Below, in pieces: positions 15,153-23,572 of a stretch of DNA of 64,000 nt. This DNA comes from HTCC5015 sp051747425. GTDB lineage: Bacteria; Pseudomonadota; Gammaproteobacteria; HTCC5015. Made by a program: the position numbers and the translations under genes. The first letter of the stretch is position 1, and each line of letters starts with the position of its first letter. The DNA is taken from positions 62,001 to 126,000 of the forward strand of contig JBNJGD010000006.1 of NCBI GenBank assembly GCA_051747425.1, written 5' to 3'. The notes under the pieces are model-generated. The model searched no databases and was not told the origin of the DNA. It saw only the letters and a program-made list of their open reading frames with translations.

Positions 15153-15644
15153 TCAGTACTTCAGCTTGCCTGTAAGGTGTATCTCTTCCCCGTCGTATGA
15201 AAAACGCGCAGCAGCAAACGCAGGCGCGCCGAATTCGTCAATGGTCGTATTGGAAAAGCCGTAACCCTCCGAGGGCACACCAAACAAATTGGTGTCGAGT
15301 TTCCCGTTCATGTTCTCGTCATGGATAACGGCGATCGCATAGGTTCCCGGCGGAATACCCGAAAACTTGCACTGCAAATCTGTCTTGTGAATTTTCTTTA
15401 TTATCACGGCTCTCGCCGAGACCAGGAACTCATCCGGAAAACCCTCTGATGATTCAAAAATGCCGCAAGCAATATTTCCGGTACTGTTTTTTATGTTCGG
15501 AATTTTCACATGAATACCCGTAGATGAGGGTTCGGCGAAAGCGCTGCCCGGGAGATGCGCAAGTACCAGCACTGCACATAACACCAAATACCGCATTCTT
15601 GTGGGGACGGGTGCTGAAGTTGACTCGGTCATAACCTTTCTCAT
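15153..15644 (-). CDS. Secreted DUF2141 family protein
   Basis: 163 aa. A long N-terminal region with MRYLVLCAVLVLAHLPGSAFA forms a signal peptide; the mature protein is a beta-rich DUF2141 domain, marked by GNIACGIFESSEGFPDEF and GTYAIAVIHDENMNGKLDTNLFGVPSEGYGFSN. DUF2141 proteins are secreted and of unknown role, often near carotenoid or pigment genes; a carotenoid oxygenase gene follows. The start may be 15644, 15632 or 15596 (immediately before the hydrophobic stretch). Confidence 0.85.
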   Translation of the reverse strand: MRKVMTESTSAPVPTRMRYLVLCAVLVLAHLPGSAFAEPSSTGIHVKIPNIKNSTGNIACGIFESSEGFPDEFLVSARAVIIKKIHKTDLQCKFSGIPPGTYAIAVIHDENMNGKLDTNLFGVPSEGYGFSNTTIDEFGAPAFAAARFSYDGEEIHLTGKLKY

Positions 15645-15678
15645 GGTTCCAATACACCCAGTGTAGCTGAATCCGCCA

Positions 15679-15703
15679 GCGGAGGTCGCTGCGCGAATTC
15701 CGC
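15679..15703. repeat. Short hairpin repeat, copy 3
   Basis: GCGGAGGTCGCTGCGCGAAT then TCCGC, the same palindrome as at 14310-14336 but without the flanking A-run. It lies between the DUF2141 gene and the carotenoid oxygenase gene. Confidence 0.55.
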
Positions 15704-15721
15704 CCTACTCCACTGCAGAGG

Positions 15722-17137
15722 CTAGGCGTCGGCAATCCAGTTGGCGTGGAAGCCCAGGGGCACGCGCACGGGCAGTTCGATCACCGCCTGGGGTTCGCCT
15801 TCGAGGTCGTCGGCGTTGAGGATGACCACCGAGCTGGTGTCGCTGTGGCGGTCGTAGACATAGGAGAGCAGCCAGCCGTCGTCCTCGGCGCCCTCTTCCC
15901 GGCGCGGCACAAATATCGTCTCCGCGTTGACCCGGCCCTCGCCGTAGTCGTGCTGGCGCAGCTCGCCGGTGTCCAGGTCGTGGCGGTACAACAGGCGGTT
16001 GTCGTCCGGGCGGTCCAGGTCGGATGCCACCGTGTAGGCGTAGCGGTAGGGCCCAGTGGCGCGGCGCTCGTCAAAGCGGGGAAATTCCTGGGGCAGCGTG
16101 GACAACACCTGGCGCTGCACGCGGTCGCCGCCGGCCGGGAGCGTCCAGCGCTCGAAGGTGATCCGGCTCTGTGTGGGCCCTTGCAGGCTGTCGACGAACA
16201 TCCGGTCGTGGGCGACCACATCCACCACCACGCTGCCATCGGGCGCATCAAAGGCATTGCAGGTGTGAAAGACATAGCACGGCTCCAGCTCGTACCAGCG
16301 GATGGCATCGGCACTGCCCTCGCGGGGCAGCAACCCCACGCGCGCCGCGTGCCGGTGGTTCCACCGATACGGCACATTGGCGCCCTTGAGCACCGCTTTG
16401 GTGGAAAAGGTCACCGGTAAATCCAGCACCACCACCTGACTGCGGGTAATGGCGCAGTCGTGCACCATGGGGCCGTGTTTAACCGGAATGGACACCAGCC
16501 GGCGCAACTGCCCCGCAGGATCAATCACCTTGTACTCCAGCCGAAAGGGATTCAGGGCATTGTAGGTGACGGTGTGCAGTTCGCCGGTGGCGGGATCGAG
16601 ATGCGGATGCGCGGAAAACGAGGCCCGGCGGTCGCTGTGAAACAGTCCCTGGCGCACCGAGTTCAACTCCGGGTCCAGTTCCACCGGCAGCGGCCCGGAT
16701 TCCACCATGGCCCAGATCTTGCCCGCATGGCCGATCACATTGGTATTTACCGAAATCGGCAGACCGTGCCGCCGGCCCGGCAGGCGGTCGCGGCCCAAGG
16801 CATCGGCGGTGTTGTCACTGAGCACCCAGCGGTTGCGATACCAGAGCGCCCTGCCCTCGCGCAGACGCAGGCCGTGCACCATGCCATCGCCGGCAAACCA
16901 GTGGTGAACCGCAGTATTACCCACAGCCACCGGATTCGGCCCGATGCGCGCCAGCACACCGTTCAACTCAGGGGGAATCGAGCCACGCACCGTCAACTCG
17001 GTGGCGGTGACCTCTTCCTGAACCGGAGCAAAGGGGCCTTCCAGAAACGCATTCGGCGCCTCGCTCTGCCCCACCAGCCGCTGGGACTGCCGGGCCAGCC
17101 AGCTCACGCTTTTTTCAAGAGGTCTTGCCAGTGGCAT
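15722..17137 (-). CDS. Carotenoid cleavage oxygenase (RPE65/CCD family)
   Basis: 471 aa, non-heme iron dioxygenase that splits carotenoids or related polyenes/stilbenes at a double bond. The four iron-binding histidines are in the expected order: FSAHPHLD, PMVHDCAIT, VFHTCNAF and the C-terminal GFHANWI. N-terminal GVLARIGPNPV and HHWFAGDGMVHGLRLREG are also signatures. No transmembrane segment is present. The substrate cannot be told from sequence; a lignostilbene- or apocarotenoid-type role is equally possible. The ATG at 17137 has AGGAG-like sequence upstream. Confidence 0.92.
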   Translation of the reverse strand: MPLARPLEKSVSWLARQSQRLVGQSEAPNAFLEGPFAPVQEEVTATELTVRGSIPPELNGVLARIGPNPVAVGNTAVHHWFAGDGMVHGLRLREGRALWYRNRWVLSDNTADALGRDRLPGRRHGLPISVNTNVIGHAGKIWAMVESGPLPVELDPELNSVRQGLFHSDRRASFSAHPHLDPATGELHTVTYNALNPFRLEYKVIDPAGQLRRLVSIPVKHGPMVHDCAITRSQVVVLDLPVTFSTKAVLKGANVPYRWNHRHAARVGLLPREGSADAIRWYELEPCYVFHTCNAFDAPDGSVVVDVVAHDRMFVDSLQGPTQSRITFERWTLPAGGDRVQRQVLSTLPQEFPRFDERRATGPYRYAYTVASDLDRPDDNRLLYRHDLDTGELRQHDYGEGRVNAETIFVPRREEGAEDDGWLLSYVYDRHSDTSSVVILNADDLEGEPQAVIELPVRVPLGFHANWIADA

Positions 17138-17159
17138 GCAGTGCTCCTGCCGTTATGTA

Positions 17160-17438
17160 TTACTGATACTTTTCCGCCTCTTTTCTTTCACCCTCTGCTT
17201 CCAGCCTGAGGAAATCAGCGTAGTTAGGATTTGCAGACAAGTCTTCATGCCTTGCCTTTTCTTCCAGTTGGTACGCTTTATATTCATGTTTACGTGCATT
17301 TCTGCATTGCGAGTCACATATCGCATCTTCAATCAAAAATTCAGCAAACTCTTCAGGGTAATTAGCAGGTTTTTCCGCTGTATCCATTGATGAACAACCA
17401 GTCAGCAATGCAAATACCGGTAACACGAAATATTTCAT
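17160..17438 (-). CDS. Small lipoprotein
   Basis: 92 aa. MKYFVLPVFALLTGCSSMD carries a lipobox (LTGC) after a hydrophobic stretch, so it should be acylated and membrane-anchored. The mature part is charged and helical (YQLEEKARHEDLSANPNYADFLRLEAEGERKEAEKYQ) with two cysteines (ICDSQCRN). AT-richer than neighbours. Function unknown. Confidence 0.7.
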   Translation of the reverse strand: MKYFVLPVFALLTGCSSMDTAEKPANYPEEFAEFLIEDAICDSQCRNARKHEYKAYQLEEKARHEDLSANPNYADFLRLEAEGERKEAEKYQ

Positions 17439-17519
17439 TTTTTCACCTATAAGGCGGAAGTCTGATCAGTTGATACTACCCCAATTACTTTGTGATTCGC
17501 ACCGGTTTCCTAGAGACTG

Positions 17520-18119
17520 CTATTGCGCGCGGGCGGGGCTGCTTTCGATGACCTTTTCAAACTCCGACATAATGGTCGGGTCGAGTTTTTTGCCCGTTTC
17601 GTAGCCCAATATTTCCATCACCTTTTCGTGTGGACGGGCCTGGTGGTAGGGCCTTGAGCTGGTCATGGCATCGTAGGCATCCACCACCAGCAGGACGCGG
17701 CTTAAAAGCGGGATCTCCTCCCCCGCCAGACCATCGGGATACCCGGAGCCGTCCCAGGCTTCGTGGTGGTGGCGGATGACCTTGCCCACATCCTTGGCCA
17801 ATTCCAGGCCGGTGGCCGCAAAGATGCGCTCGCCCAACACCGGGTGTTCTTTCATGTAGGCCCACTCTTCCTCGTCCAGCTTGCCGGGCTTGAGCAGCAC
17901 AGCATCGGGTACGCCAATTTTGCCAACATCGTGGAAGCGTGCACAAATACGCAGGAGATCCAGTTCGGCATCCACCACATCACAGGCGTCACCCAGCTCT
18001 GTGGCCAAACGCACCACGCGATCACAGTGGAAGCGCGTGTAGGCGTCCCGCGCGTGCAGTGCGGCTGTCATGACATCGATGGAACCCAGCAGATACGGGT
18101 AGATAGACTTTGTGTCCAT
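17520..18119 (-). CDS. HD-GYP domain phosphodiesterase
   Basis: 199 aa, almost entirely an HD-GYP domain, which degrades cyclic di-GMP. Metal-binding and signature motifs are intact: RFHCDRVVRLA, ICARFHDVGKIGVPD (HD pair), EHPVLGERIF, IRHHHEAWDGSGYPDGLAG (GYP) and LLVVDAYDAMTSSRPY. There is no N-terminal receiver or sensor, so it may be a stand-alone enzyme. It joins the GGDEF-EAL and REC proteins at 52769-57779 as c-di-GMP-related genes in the window. Confidence 0.9.
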   Translation of the reverse strand: MDTKSIYPYLLGSIDVMTAALHARDAYTRFHCDRVVRLATELGDACDVVDAELDLLRICARFHDVGKIGVPDAVLLKPGKLDEEEWAYMKEHPVLGERIFAATGLELAKDVGKVIRHHHEAWDGSGYPDGLAGEEIPLLSRVLLVVDAYDAMTSSRPYHQARPHEKVMEILGYETGKKLDPTIMSEFEKVIESSPARAQ

Positions 18120-18243
18120 TGAATCCCTCCTTCAATCAATCCGTTCTAGCCCGCGCGCCAGTTTTGGCGGATCCCCGTGCAACAGGCATGCTCTTGGTGC
18201 AATTGGGGTATCGGGGCACTTGTTATTTTGTGGGCGTCTTTTT

Positions 18244-18332
18244 GGGGAGGTGTTCGGCGATCTGAACACTTCCCTGTGCCTGTTACGGATCAAGTTAACA
18301 TGGATTTTGTGAGGGTGGCTATGATTTTGAGA
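18244..18332 (+). repeat. Dispersed repeat, copy B
   Basis: GGGGAGGTGTTCGG..GAACACTTCCCTG, then a less conserved stretch and the tail TTTTGTGAGGGTGGCTATG. Same orientation as copy C (24943-25030) and diverged copy A (10759-10825). The first ~32 bp form a hairpin. The tail contains the stop codon of the tetR gene at 18319, so the repeat abuts that gene. Confidence 0.6.
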
Positions 18333-18966
18333 GGAAGACCTCGGTGAGTACGCCCAGGTGGGTGCTCAATTCCTCGGCAAAATCCCTCTGGAATACGGTG
18401 AGCGGTTCTGACTGCATCGCGATGCGGGCGGCCTCGGGCGGGTGGGACATGTGCCAGCAGCCGATCAGAGCCTGTTGGCACTGCATCAGGTATTCAAAAC
18501 AGGCGGCTTCGTCCCGCCCGGTGGCAGCCTGGATAACGCTAGCCATTCGGCGGGACTGCTCCAGCAGAAACAGTTTGAAATCCCTGGCCTCCTCCTCGCT
18601 CAGTCCCGTTTCCAGGGCGATGTGCAAAATCGCCGTCAGGCTGCAGAACACGGGGTGCGACAGCAGCGTTTCGATAAACGCCCCCGGAAAGCCCTTCTCA
18701 CGGATAGTCTCAATGTCCTCCACAAGGTGGATCATCGAGCGTTTATACACCGCAATGAACAGCAGTTCCTTGCTGCGAAAGTAGCGGTACAGAGCGGCTT
18801 TGGTCAGGCCGGACTGCTTGGCCACATCGGCCAGGGTAAGCCCGGTGTAGCGATGCTGCTGAAACAGGGTTTCGGCAGCATCCAGGATCTGCTGCTCCCG
18901 CACCGCCTTGTCCGAGGCCGTGCGGGCGCGTTGCTTGCCTCCGCATAGGGTGTGTTTCACTGTCAA
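18319..18966 (-). CDS. TetR-family transcriptional regulator
   Basis: 215 aa. N-terminal TetR helix-turn-helix is clear (LTLADVAKQSGLTKAALYRYFRSKELLF, about residues 44-71), preceded by a basic arm. The C-terminal domain is all-helical with no recognised ligand motif. It lies directly after the SDR gene: its ATG at 18966 overlaps the SDR stop at 18963, so the two form a bicistron. A long inverted repeat just before the SDR start is the probable operator for autoregulation. Confidence 0.88.
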   Translation of the reverse strand: MTVKHTLCGGKQRARTASDKAVREQQILDAAETLFQQHRYTGLTLADVAKQSGLTKAALYRYFRSKELLFIAVYKRSMIHLVEDIETIREKGFPGAFIETLLSHPVFCSLTAILHIALETGLSEEEARDFKLFLLEQSRRMASVIQAATGRDEAACFEYLMQCQQALIGCWHMSHPPEAARIAMQSEPLTVFQRDFAEELSTHLGVLTEVFLSKS

Positions 18967-19724
18967 GCCTGAAGCCAGCCTGCCAGGCGGCGGGTTATCA
19001 ATCGGGGCGAGAGTTTACCCGACCAGATCATCAGCAGGTTTTTGAGCCCCGGAATCACGATGGCCCGGCGGCGCTTAGCCAAAGCCTTCCGTACCACGGC
19101 TTCTGTGGTCATGGTGCCGGCCTTGAACAGCCGTGTGTCCGTCATGTGGGCTTCCCGGGCAAACTCGGAATCGGTAGCGCCGGGGCAGAGCGTACTGACG
19201 GCAACGCCGCTGTCGCGCAACTCTTCGTGCAGCGCTTCCGAGAAGGACAGCACAAAGGCCTTGGTGGCGTAGTAAATGGCCATGTTCGGCCCGGCCTGAA
19301 GCGCGGCCGTGGAGGCCACATTGATCACAAAGCTGCCGGCTTGCTGGCGCAGCCTGGGCAGCAGTTGCCAGGTCAGGGACACCAGAGACGTCACATTGAC
19401 CTGAATCATCGACAATTGCCTTTCAAGGCTCAGCTCGGTGAAGGCACCGCGATCACCAAAACCGGCATTGTTGATCAGGCCCGACAGGGCCCATTGCTGG
19501 TCGTTTATCTGTTTGGCCAGTGCATCCACACCGGCGGGATCGGCCAGATCCGCTGCAATCACCTCAACCTCGATGCCGTACTGGCCTTTCAGCTCCCGGG
19601 CCATGGCGTTCAGCCGCTCTTCCCGGCGCGCCACCAGAATCAGGTTTTGTTTCTCGTTAGCCAACGCTTTGGCAAATTGCTCGCCGATGCCGGCGCTGGC
19701 GCCGGTGATAACAACATAGGACAT
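18963..19724 (-). CDS. Short-chain dehydrogenase/reductase
   Basis: 253 aa NAD(P)-dependent classical SDR: TGASAGIGEQFAKALA nucleotide-binding motif, INNAGFGDRGAF (NNAG), and the catalytic SxxY-xxxK as NVASTAALQAG.. and YYATKAF, with PGATDSEF after. Start at MSYVVITG, with GGAG upstream; an in-frame ATG 33 bases earlier would run into the operator region. The C-terminal basic tail (RRRAIVIPGLKNLLMIW) resembles DltE/YqjQ-like SDRs. Co-transcribed with tetR. Substrate unknown. Confidence 0.9.
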   Translation of the reverse strand: MSYVVITGASAGIGEQFAKALANEKQNLILVARREERLNAMARELKGQYGIEVEVIAADLADPAGVDALAKQINDQQWALSGLINNAGFGDRGAFTELSLERQLSMIQVNVTSLVSLTWQLLPRLRQQAGSFVINVASTAALQAGPNMAIYYATKAFVLSFSEALHEELRDSGVAVSTLCPGATDSEFAREAHMTDTRLFKAGTMTTEAVVRKALAKRRRAIVIPGLKNLLMIWSGKLSPRLITRRLAGWLQA

Positions 19725-19738
19725 GATGGAAAACTCCG

Positions 19739-19761
19739 TTAAGTGAACCTGGGTCACTTAA
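19739..19761. promoter_or_regulatory. Inverted repeat upstream of SDR-tetR (candidate operator)
   Basis: TTAAGTGA-ACCTGGG-TCACTTAA has perfect 8-bp arms around a 7-bp centre. It lies 15-37 bp upstream of the SDR start and likely binds the TetR protein encoded by the second gene of the pair. Confidence 0.7.
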
Positions 19762-20107
19762 TTTACACAATCTTACCCAATCTGTAAATAACCAGTGGTT
19801 ACTTATTTTAGAACTTACTCTGCGTTTGCAGCTGGCTCAAGAATTACAGAAGCAGCTATGCCCCATTCGGCTAGTAAGGAAAATGGAACAATTTGATGTT
19901 GGGTAGACCCTTAAATATGTGAAGGCAGTACTGAAATCCAAGAAGCCTCTCATAACGAAATAAAGGAAATCGGATATCACCATTGTGATATTTTGATTAA
20001 GGTCTAAAACACCGGCACCATTTACGGTGTCCGAATGCTTTGACTTAATTGCATATAATTTACACGGCAACCCATAAGCTTTTTATACCTCAGCCTTACT
20101 TAGTGGC
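19762..20107. other. Gene-poor AT-rich stretch
   Basis: About 345 bp between the SDR operator and gajB. A minus-strand frame of 77 codons exists at 19837-20070, but it has no good ribosome site, no recognisable domain and no homologue I can recall. No attC-like palindrome or terminator with a T-run was found here, so the end of the Gabija unit is not marked by a clear recombination site. Confidence 0.5.
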
Positions 20108-21718
20108 TCATTGGTATAACCCTTCAAGTTGAGGCAAACCTAGAAAATAAGATGGTCTTGAATTACTGTAATTTCCTTGCGAATTTCTGCGTAACGATGT
20201 ACGAACTAAAATGCAGAATAACTCAGCTCTCGTAATCCCAACATAATGCAGGTTAGTATCTTCGGCTAAACTTGGATAATTAATGTCATCCCAATTAGCA
20301 CCTGGAATTCTATGTGGAAAAGACCACTCTTCCATATCCAAGTGAAATATTATTTTGAATTCCAGACCTTTAGATTTATGAAGTGTCATTAGCTGAATTT
20401 CGTCATCAGCGATTGGCTTAAACATCTTTAAAAATGCATCTTCATTCCAGATACGCGTCACAGCATCATTTTCTGCTTCATATTCATCAAAACCTAGTAA
20501 TTCAAGTACATAGTTACTCTTCTGAATAAAAGCTTCTAGTGCAGATTCGGCTTTAAGACCCTTTAATCGTCTTCGCATCTCTACCATATTTCTAGCGGGT
20601 AATTGAAAAAAATATTTTTCTATTAAGTCCTGAGCAGTTGGAATAGATCCGTGCTTATATGACAGCAAATCTGAACAAAATTCAGCACATTCAGTTCCTA
20701 TATCATTGAGAGGCGTGTCAGTATATAGTCGATGATTAAGGGTTAAACCGGCTGAAAATTCTTTCAACGATATTTCCTTTTTAGCAAGAATAGCTATTTC
20801 AGATGCGCTATTTATTAGGTGATTTTCTATCCATTTTTCTATCCAGGGTGAAACATGATTTGCGGCGTCTTTTAAGCTTCCATTAATAAGACGACGGAAC
20901 ACATAGATATCATCTTCATGAGCCAGCAATTTGTATGCCGGATCAAGAAGACGACAGGCATAATTAACAATTGATGGGTGACACCTATGATTTAAGTCAA
21001 GCTCAAAGTGCTGAAAATTAGCACTATCTTCGGTTAATGCTAACAAGAATTCTGGCTGACTTCCCCTAAATTGATATATCGACTGGTCAATGTCTCCAAC
21101 TGCCGTTGCAATTAACCCAAGCTCTTTTATTTTTATGAATAACTCATGCTGGGCTTGAGAAGAGTCTTGGTATTCATCGATAAAAATATGCGAGTATCTT
21201 GCTCTTATATAGCGCTGTGCGGAAGCCGATCTTTTTAGAATTAATAGGGATAAAGCAGCAAAACTACTCATCCACAATACCCCCGCATCATACAATTCTT
21301 TAAAACCAGAATCAGAATCAAGGTCATCACAAGTTGGTGAATTGTATCCGCCTGAAAGATAAAGTTTCTGACCAGATCCTAGTATCTTAACAACTCTACA
21401 ATCAGACGGACTGCCACCCCACACACGACCTAAAAATGGCAATATCAACTCTTTCAGGCAAAAGCTATCTATTGTGCCGAAAAAGCTCAATTTTGTGTCA
21501 TGAGCACTCTCTTTACAGCGTTTCTTAAGCTCCTCACTCGCTTTTTTTGTAAAAGTAATAGCAATTACACCTTTATGACTAGATAGATCTGGTGTAATCC
21601 CACGGATTTTTTCCTTCATCACCGTGGTTTTCCCGCTACCTGGGCAAGCTGTAATGACAATGCTGTCCTTACAGTCAATAGCTGACTTCTGCTGCGGTGT
21701 TGGATCAAAAGTACTCAT
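20108..21718 (-). CDS. gajB: GajB, UvrD/Rep-like helicase of the Gabija anti-phage system
   Basis: 536-aa superfamily 1A helicase. Walker A ACPGSGKTTVM (about residue 25), motif Ia AITFTKKASEELKKR, Walker B/DExQ as FIDEYQDSSQAQHELF, motif III GDIDQSIYQFRGSQPEF, and late motifs LMTLHKSKGLEFKIIF and YVGITRAE. It starts 2 bp after gajA. In Gabija, GajB associates with GajA to sense or degrade phage DNA and nucleotides; on its own it could be any UvrD-like helicase, but the OLD partner upstream makes Gabija the best call. AT-rich composition suggests transfer. Confidence 0.92.
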   Translation of the reverse strand: MSTFDPTPQQKSAIDCKDSIVITACPGSGKTTVMKEKIRGITPDLSSHKGVIAITFTKKASEELKKRCKESAHDTKLSFFGTIDSFCLKELILPFLGRVWGGSPSDCRVVKILGSGQKLYLSGGYNSPTCDDLDSDSGFKELYDAGVLWMSSFAALSLLILKRSASAQRYIRARYSHIFIDEYQDSSQAQHELFIKIKELGLIATAVGDIDQSIYQFRGSQPEFLLALTEDSANFQHFELDLNHRCHPSIVNYACRLLDPAYKLLAHEDDIYVFRRLINGSLKDAANHVSPWIEKWIENHLINSASEIAILAKKEISLKEFSAGLTLNHRLYTDTPLNDIGTECAEFCSDLLSYKHGSIPTAQDLIEKYFFQLPARNMVEMRRRLKGLKAESALEAFIQKSNYVLELLGFDEYEAENDAVTRIWNEDAFLKMFKPIADDEIQLMTLHKSKGLEFKIIFHLDMEEWSFPHRIPGANWDDINYPSLAEDTNLHYVGITRAELFCILVRTSLRRNSQGNYSNSRPSYFLGLPQLEGLYQ

Positions 21719-21720
21719 TA

Positions 21721-23418
21721 CTAAAGGTTTTTTATCTCTACTAGCTTATGCAATGGTTTTGCTAATTCACCACTTCTGAGCTTATAGAGATCTCCTGAAA
21801 CTGATGTAAGCAATTGTCTCATCCTGAGTGCTTTTTTTCCTTGTAGATAGTTGATTGCAGAATCATCGTCAGATTTTCCAACCGCTATTCTTACTTCAGG
21901 AGAAAGCTCTTCAGTTAAATCAGTTTCTAAATCAACTTTAGATAAAAATATTCCTTTTTCATTCAAAGAGTCAGAAGCCGCCTGCCACTCTCCGTTATCC
22001 ACAGTGTCTTTAGCAGAAAATTCAGCACCTAGTCTCTCAAATGGGGATTCCCCTATTAGACTCAAACAACGATTAATTCCTGCATGTTGCCATTCATTTT
22101 TACCTGGTACTTTTGAAATATCGTTATCAGTTCTCATCGTCCATGGAATTGCAAGTGCATCGAGTATAGAAATAAATGCCATAAAAGAAATACCGTCGAC
22201 GGAAAGGATTGATATATTTTCAAAATCAAGATCAATCCCCAAGGCTTTAGATAGTGACTGATAAAAGAGTATTTCAGATGGCCCCTCGACTAAAAAAACA
22301 CCGTCAGAAAAAAATGCTTCAGCTGGCAAAATGCTCATTCTGTAACTCATATTTTCCCAACCTGACTCAATAAAAAATGAGCACCCATCACTAGCAGCAA
22401 CCGTAGATGAATCTTGGTAAAGTAACCTTATGATAGAGTCAGGGGAGAAATTTACAGTTATCTGTGGAGAGTGGGAGGAGATAATCGTTTGGCCGGGTAA
22501 CTCATCAATTAAATAGGTTGCTAATTTTCTTTGCTGATGGGGGTGCAAATGCGCTTCTGGTTCTTCGACCACATAAAAGATGACTTCATTTTCCAAATCA
22601 TGTTCTTGTGTACTTTTTGCTTTCCATAAAGCAAGCAATATTTGATTATTCCGCCCATCTCCACCGAGCATCACGTTAGTGCCATTGGCATTAGCACCAA
22701 GTTGTAGTTTTTCTATAAAGTCATTTACCTGAATTGCACCTGTATCAAGTTGCACCTCATAATTAGCATAGTGGTGAGCTAACATTTTCAATTCGTCATT
22801 AACATTATTCGTTGCTTTGTCCACATAAACTAATTGAGAAACTTTGTCATTTAGGCTTTCTAAGTCACTGCTTATTTCACTGAGCAAATCATCATCTTCT
22901 TGCCTCTGGTCGTCAGAGAGTGACTCTTGCGCAATCTTTAACAGCTGCCGTTTCTCTTTGCGAATAAACCTTTCTAAATCACGTTTAGACTCAATATACT
23001 TCAAATGGACATATTTTAGATAAAAGCGGCTACTGACTTCTTCTAGGTTGTCAACGGAAGGGCCAACAAATAGCTTATAACTTAGGCTACCGCGTTCTGC
23101 TGTATATCGTAAAAAGGTTTCATTATCTTCACTAACGCTTCCCTTAAGAACCGAAATAACAGCATCTTCGGTTACATCTGAAAACTTAACGGTAATCAAT
23201 ATTTCATCGCTAACACCGGCCGGACCAACATAAAAATCAAGCGCATTTGGCTCAATATCTGCTTCAGATAAGCTTTTGTCTAACAACATTCTTAACGCAT
23301 GGAGCAAGTTACTTTTGCCCACATCGTTAGCGCCAATAATTAAAGTGTTCTTATTAAAGTTAATATTCGAGTCGAGAAAATTTCTGAATCCTTTTAAATG
23401 CACTTTACTTATTTTCAA
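21721..23418 (-). CDS. gajA: GajA, OLD-family ATPase/TOPRIM nuclease of the Gabija system
   Basis: 565 aa, close to the usual GajA length. N-terminal ABC-type ATPase: GFRNFLDSNINFNKNTLIIGANDVGKSN (Walker A GANDVGKS), signature/Walker B region VIFYVVEEPEAHLHPHQQRKLA and switch ISSHSPQI. C-terminal TOPRIM: VFLVEGPSEILFYQSL (Glu), ILSVDGISF (Asp) and RTDND. GajA is a DNA-nicking endonuclease inhibited by NTPs. The start is TTG with an AGGAG site 7 bases upstream. It precedes gajB and lies downstream of two integron-type cassettes. AT-rich. Confidence 0.93.
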   Translation of the reverse strand: MKISKVHLKGFRNFLDSNINFNKNTLIIGANDVGKSNLLHALRMLLDKSLSEADIEPNALDFYVGPAGVSDEILITVKFSDVTEDAVISVLKGSVSEDNETFLRYTAERGSLSYKLFVGPSVDNLEEVSSRFYLKYVHLKYIESKRDLERFIRKEKRQLLKIAQESLSDDQRQEDDDLLSEISSDLESLNDKVSQLVYVDKATNNVNDELKMLAHHYANYEVQLDTGAIQVNDFIEKLQLGANANGTNVMLGGDGRNNQILLALWKAKSTQEHDLENEVIFYVVEEPEAHLHPHQQRKLATYLIDELPGQTIISSHSPQITVNFSPDSIIRLLYQDSSTVAASDGCSFFIESGWENMSYRMSILPAEAFFSDGVFLVEGPSEILFYQSLSKALGIDLDFENISILSVDGISFMAFISILDALAIPWTMRTDNDISKVPGKNEWQHAGINRCLSLIGESPFERLGAEFSAKDTVDNGEWQAASDSLNEKGIFLSKVDLETDLTEELSPEVRIAVGKSDDDSAINYLQGKKALRMRQLLTSVSGDLYKLRSGELAKPLHKLVEIKNL

Positions 23419-23501
23419 TTCTATCTCCTATAGACACTAACGGAATCAACCTAATTCGCAAATTGGAATGCATTGCTGAGACCTTGGAAATGAAATTTAA
23501 T

Positions 23502-23570
23502 GCATACAACACACGCGCCCTTGGAATCGACCCAAAGGCGCAATGGGAAAGACGCCGCTGTGCATGCATT
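23502..23570 (-). other. Degenerate attC-like site after the HEPN cassette gene
   Basis: On the minus strand it begins GCATGCACAGCGG, passes through an internal imperfect palindrome, and ends GCGTGTGTTGTATGC with a GTTGTAT core (23510-23504). Its middle (GGCGTCTTTCCCATTGCG, ATTCCAAGGGCGCG) aligns with the attC at 24104-24188. The 5' inverse core lacks the usual AAC, so the site is degenerate. It starts right after the stop of the gene at 23573. Confidence 0.55.
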
Positions 23571-23572
23571 GA

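Noticed and set aside
19837..20070. 77-codon minus-strand frame between gajB and the SDR operator
   Set aside because: No good ribosome site, odd composition (Cys/Ser/Phe-rich end) and no homologue recalled. Left as gene-poor sequence.
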